Shown here: positions 62,382 through 64,000 of the stretch, in pieces | Position numbering within the stretch: the stretch's first letter is position 1 | How the letters are laid out: the number at the start of each line of letters is the position of its first letter | NCBI RefSeq assembly: GCF_038002345.1 | Contig: NZ_JBBOCJ010000001.1 | Location: 1,426,001-1,490,000 of the forward strand | Direction: 5' to 3' | From: Paenibacillus sp. FSL M7-0420 | Lineage (GTDB): Bacteria; Bacillota; Bacilli; Paenibacillales; Paenibacillaceae | DNA: 64,000 bases | The notes under the pieces: generated by a model | What the model was told of the DNA's origin: nothing | What the model saw: the letters and a program-made list of their open reading frames with translations, nothing else | The model's database searches: none | Translations under genes and position numbers: made by a program

Positions 62382-63989
62382 ATGATGTGGAAGATCGCTA
62401 TTATTGACGATGAGCGCCAGGTACTTCAAGGGATGAAACGGGCGATTCCATGGGAGGAGCTGGGGGCGGAATGGGCCGGTGAGGCGCTGAACGGGGAAGA
62501 TGGTCTGGCGATGATCCGGGCAACCAGCCCGGACATTGTAATCACGGATATCTATATGCCGGTAATGAGCGGCCTGGAGATGATGGAGCAATTAAGGAAC
62601 GAGGGCTTCAAGGGCAAAATCATTATTCTGAGCGGTTATTCAGACTTCGAGCATGCCAGACAAGCCCTTCGGCTTCAGGTCAGTGACTATGTCTCCAAGC
62701 CGATCAGCCTGCCTACGCTTAGAACGATCCTTCACAAGGTTATTGCAGAGCTGCTCAGAGAGCAGGAGAAGGTGATCAGACAAGGCGAGCTGGAGCTGAA
62801 AATGATGCTGTATGAGCCTTTTGTCGAGAAGGAATGGGTCCGGTCCGCTGCGGTCGGCACCCTGGAGCCTTCATACCGGAACAATTCCCATCTTCCGCCT
62901 TCGTATCATTATTGGCTGGAAGGCAGGCATGCAAGCATCGGGATCGAGCTGATCCGTGATGACCGGGCCAGTTCCTTCTCGGTCTCGGACTGGAATCTGC
63001 TGCGCTTCGCAGTCAGTAACATTGCCTGTGAGGTTACGCGCAAGCATTACGCTAATATGGAATACACCGAGCTGAACAGCTACCGGGCCTTGCTGATTAT
63101 TCATCCTGAGGCAGAATGCACGCAGCAGCTCGAGGAGCTGGGGACCCGGCTGGTCGACAGCATCCACTCGTATCTCAGGCTGGTAGTCCGCATAGGGATT
63201 GGAGGACTGAAGGATACCTGGACGAAGATTCCAGAATCGACGGAGGAGGCGTTCCGCGCTATGGATCACGGAGCCTTACGGATCAGTCCGGCCTATGAGG
63301 TGTACTGCTACCGGGAGAGCCACAGCAGCGGGCAGGACCGCGGGGTGCTCTTCCCGGTAAAGTTCTCCTACAAGCTGGCCGCCGCGATGAAGGCTTCACA
63401 GGAGGCGGAGGCGCAGCAGCTTGTATACGGATACATTACCGAGCTGCAAGCGCAGCAAGGGGTCTCCGCCAGCTACGTACAGATGCTCGGCAGCGAGCTA
63501 TGGGGCATTATCACCTACTCCCTGTATGAGTCCGGATTCGTGCTTGATGATCTGTTCACCAATGACCAGATTGCCCAGGAGATCGGCAACCTGGCCATAC
63601 CCGACCAGCTGGCAGGCTGGTTGTCCGCCAAAATCACAGCCATCTGTGCCAGCCGCCAATGGAAAGGCAGCAGCAAGCACCGGCAGGTCGTTGATTTCAT
63701 GACGAACTACATTCATGAGCATTATGCCGAGGAGCTTACGCTGGCTGATCTGTCGGATAAAGTGTTCATCTCCCGGAATCATTTGTCGATTATTTTCAAG
63801 AACATTACCGGGGAGACCTTCAACAACTATCTGACCCGGGTACGGATTGAGAAGGCCAGGGAGCTGCTCATGGAACGCAATATGCTGGTCTATGAAGTGG
63901 CGGAGCGGGTTGGCTACAAGAACATTCCTTATTTCAGCACGCTATTCAAGAAGATCACCGGGATGAATCCCACGGAGCTGATCAAATGA
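62382..63989 (+). CDS. YesN-type AraC response regulator
   Basis: This 535-residue regulator has a receiver domain (acidic IIDDE, Asp56 in VITDIYMPVMSGLEMM, Lys in YVSKPI), a middle domain of about 300 residues, and a C-terminal AraC double helix-turn-helix (LADLSDKVFISRNHLSIIFKNITGETFNNYL, VAERVGYKNIPYFSTLFKKITGMNPTELIK). GGAGG is 6 nt before the ATG at 62382; a second ATG follows directly. It is paired with the YesM-type kinase and probably activates the sugar importer genes upstream through the repeated 23-bp element. The gene is complete, ending 12 bases before the window edge. Confidence 0.93.
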   Translation: MMWKIAIIDDERQVLQGMKRAIPWEELGAEWAGEALNGEDGLAMIRATSPDIVITDIYMPVMSGLEMMEQLRNEGFKGKIIILSGYSDFEHARQALRLQVSDYVSKPISLPTLRTILHKVIAELLREQEKVIRQGELELKMMLYEPFVEKEWVRSAAVGTLEPSYRNNSHLPPSYHYWLEGRHASIGIELIRDDRASSFSVSDWNLLRFAVSNIACEVTRKHYANMEYTELNSYRALLIIHPEAECTQQLEELGTRLVDSIHSYLRLVVRIGIGGLKDTWTKIPESTEEAFRAMDHGALRISPAYEVYCYRESHSSGQDRGVLFPVKFSYKLAAAMKASQEAEAQQLVYGYITELQAQQGVSASYVQMLGSELWGIITYSLYESGFVLDDLFTNDQIAQEIGNLAIPDQLAGWLSAKITAICASRQWKGSSKHRQVVDFMTNYIHEHYAEELTLADLSDKVFISRNHLSIIFKNITGETFNNYLTRVRIEKARELLMERNMLVYEVAERVGYKNIPYFSTLFKKITGMNPTELIK

Positions 63990-64000
63990 TGACACATATA

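Overview
The window looks like chromosomal DNA of a Paenibacillus or close relative (Bacillota, moderately GC-rich). The basis is the strong AAGGAGG-type ribosome sites, frequent GTG/TTG starts, YesM/YesN-type two-component systems beside sugar ABC transporters, many AraC/LacI-regulated glycosidases, and a Bacilli-type narGHJI-nreABC nitrate module. I see no rRNA, tRNA, CRISPR array, phage or complete insertion sequence. The only mobile-type relic is a decayed Rpn-family fragment near 46.3-46.7 kb.

Region 1 (1-1.8 kb) is the end of a cluster with an ATP-grasp ligase and an SbnB-type 2,3-diaminopropionate enzyme, probably a natural product or siderophore locus extending off the left edge. Region 2 (1.9-5.4 kb) holds a GH27 alpha-galactosidase, an AraC regulator and an SGNH/CE2-like esterase. 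Region 3 (5.4-16 kb) holds a DinG-like helicase, a zinc-ribbon/YwqG-like protein, a hybrid histidine kinase that has lost its C-terminal receiver (a frameshifted stump remains), and a 1,902-residue soluble poly-HAMP hybrid kinase with GAF and three receiver domains.

Region 4 (16-34.4 kb) is carbohydrate territory. A LacI regulator diverges from a DUF5060/DUF4038 glycosidase plus Gfo/Idh/MocA oxidoreductase operon. A GH43 gene and an orphan sugar-binding lipoprotein share an 18-bp upstream element at identical distance from the -10 box, with an AraC gene between them. A second AraC gene precedes a repeat-rich intergenic region (pentanucleotide microsatellite able to form G-quadruplexes) and a three-gene operon: DUF5107-TPR protein, GH2 glycosidase and cellulase-like protein.

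Region 5 (34.4-53.6 kb) is a nitrate-respiration and NO-defence island: hmp, nsrR, a hemerythrin-like gene, narGHJI, nreABC, a second hemerythrin gene, a NarK-type transporter fused to a PAS domain, moeA, moaA, ywiC-like, mobB and a mobA-moaE fusion. NarG needs the molybdenum cofactor made by the mo* genes. NreA/NreB/NreC sense nitrate and oxygen, and NreC-like palindromes lie upstream of both narG and narK. NsrR, Hmp and the hemerythrins probably handle NO formed during nitrate respiration. No nitrite reductase, moaC, moaD or modABC is present here.

Region 6 (53.6-64 kb) has a DNA-alkylation-repair-like protein, a general-stress-protein-26-like flavoprotein, an ECF sigma factor with its membrane anti-sigma partner, and a complete sugar ABC importer (binding protein plus two permeases, no ATPase) followed by its YesM/YesN two-component system. 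The binding-protein gene and the permease operon have separate promoters sharing a 23-bp element, a good candidate for the YesN-type binding site.
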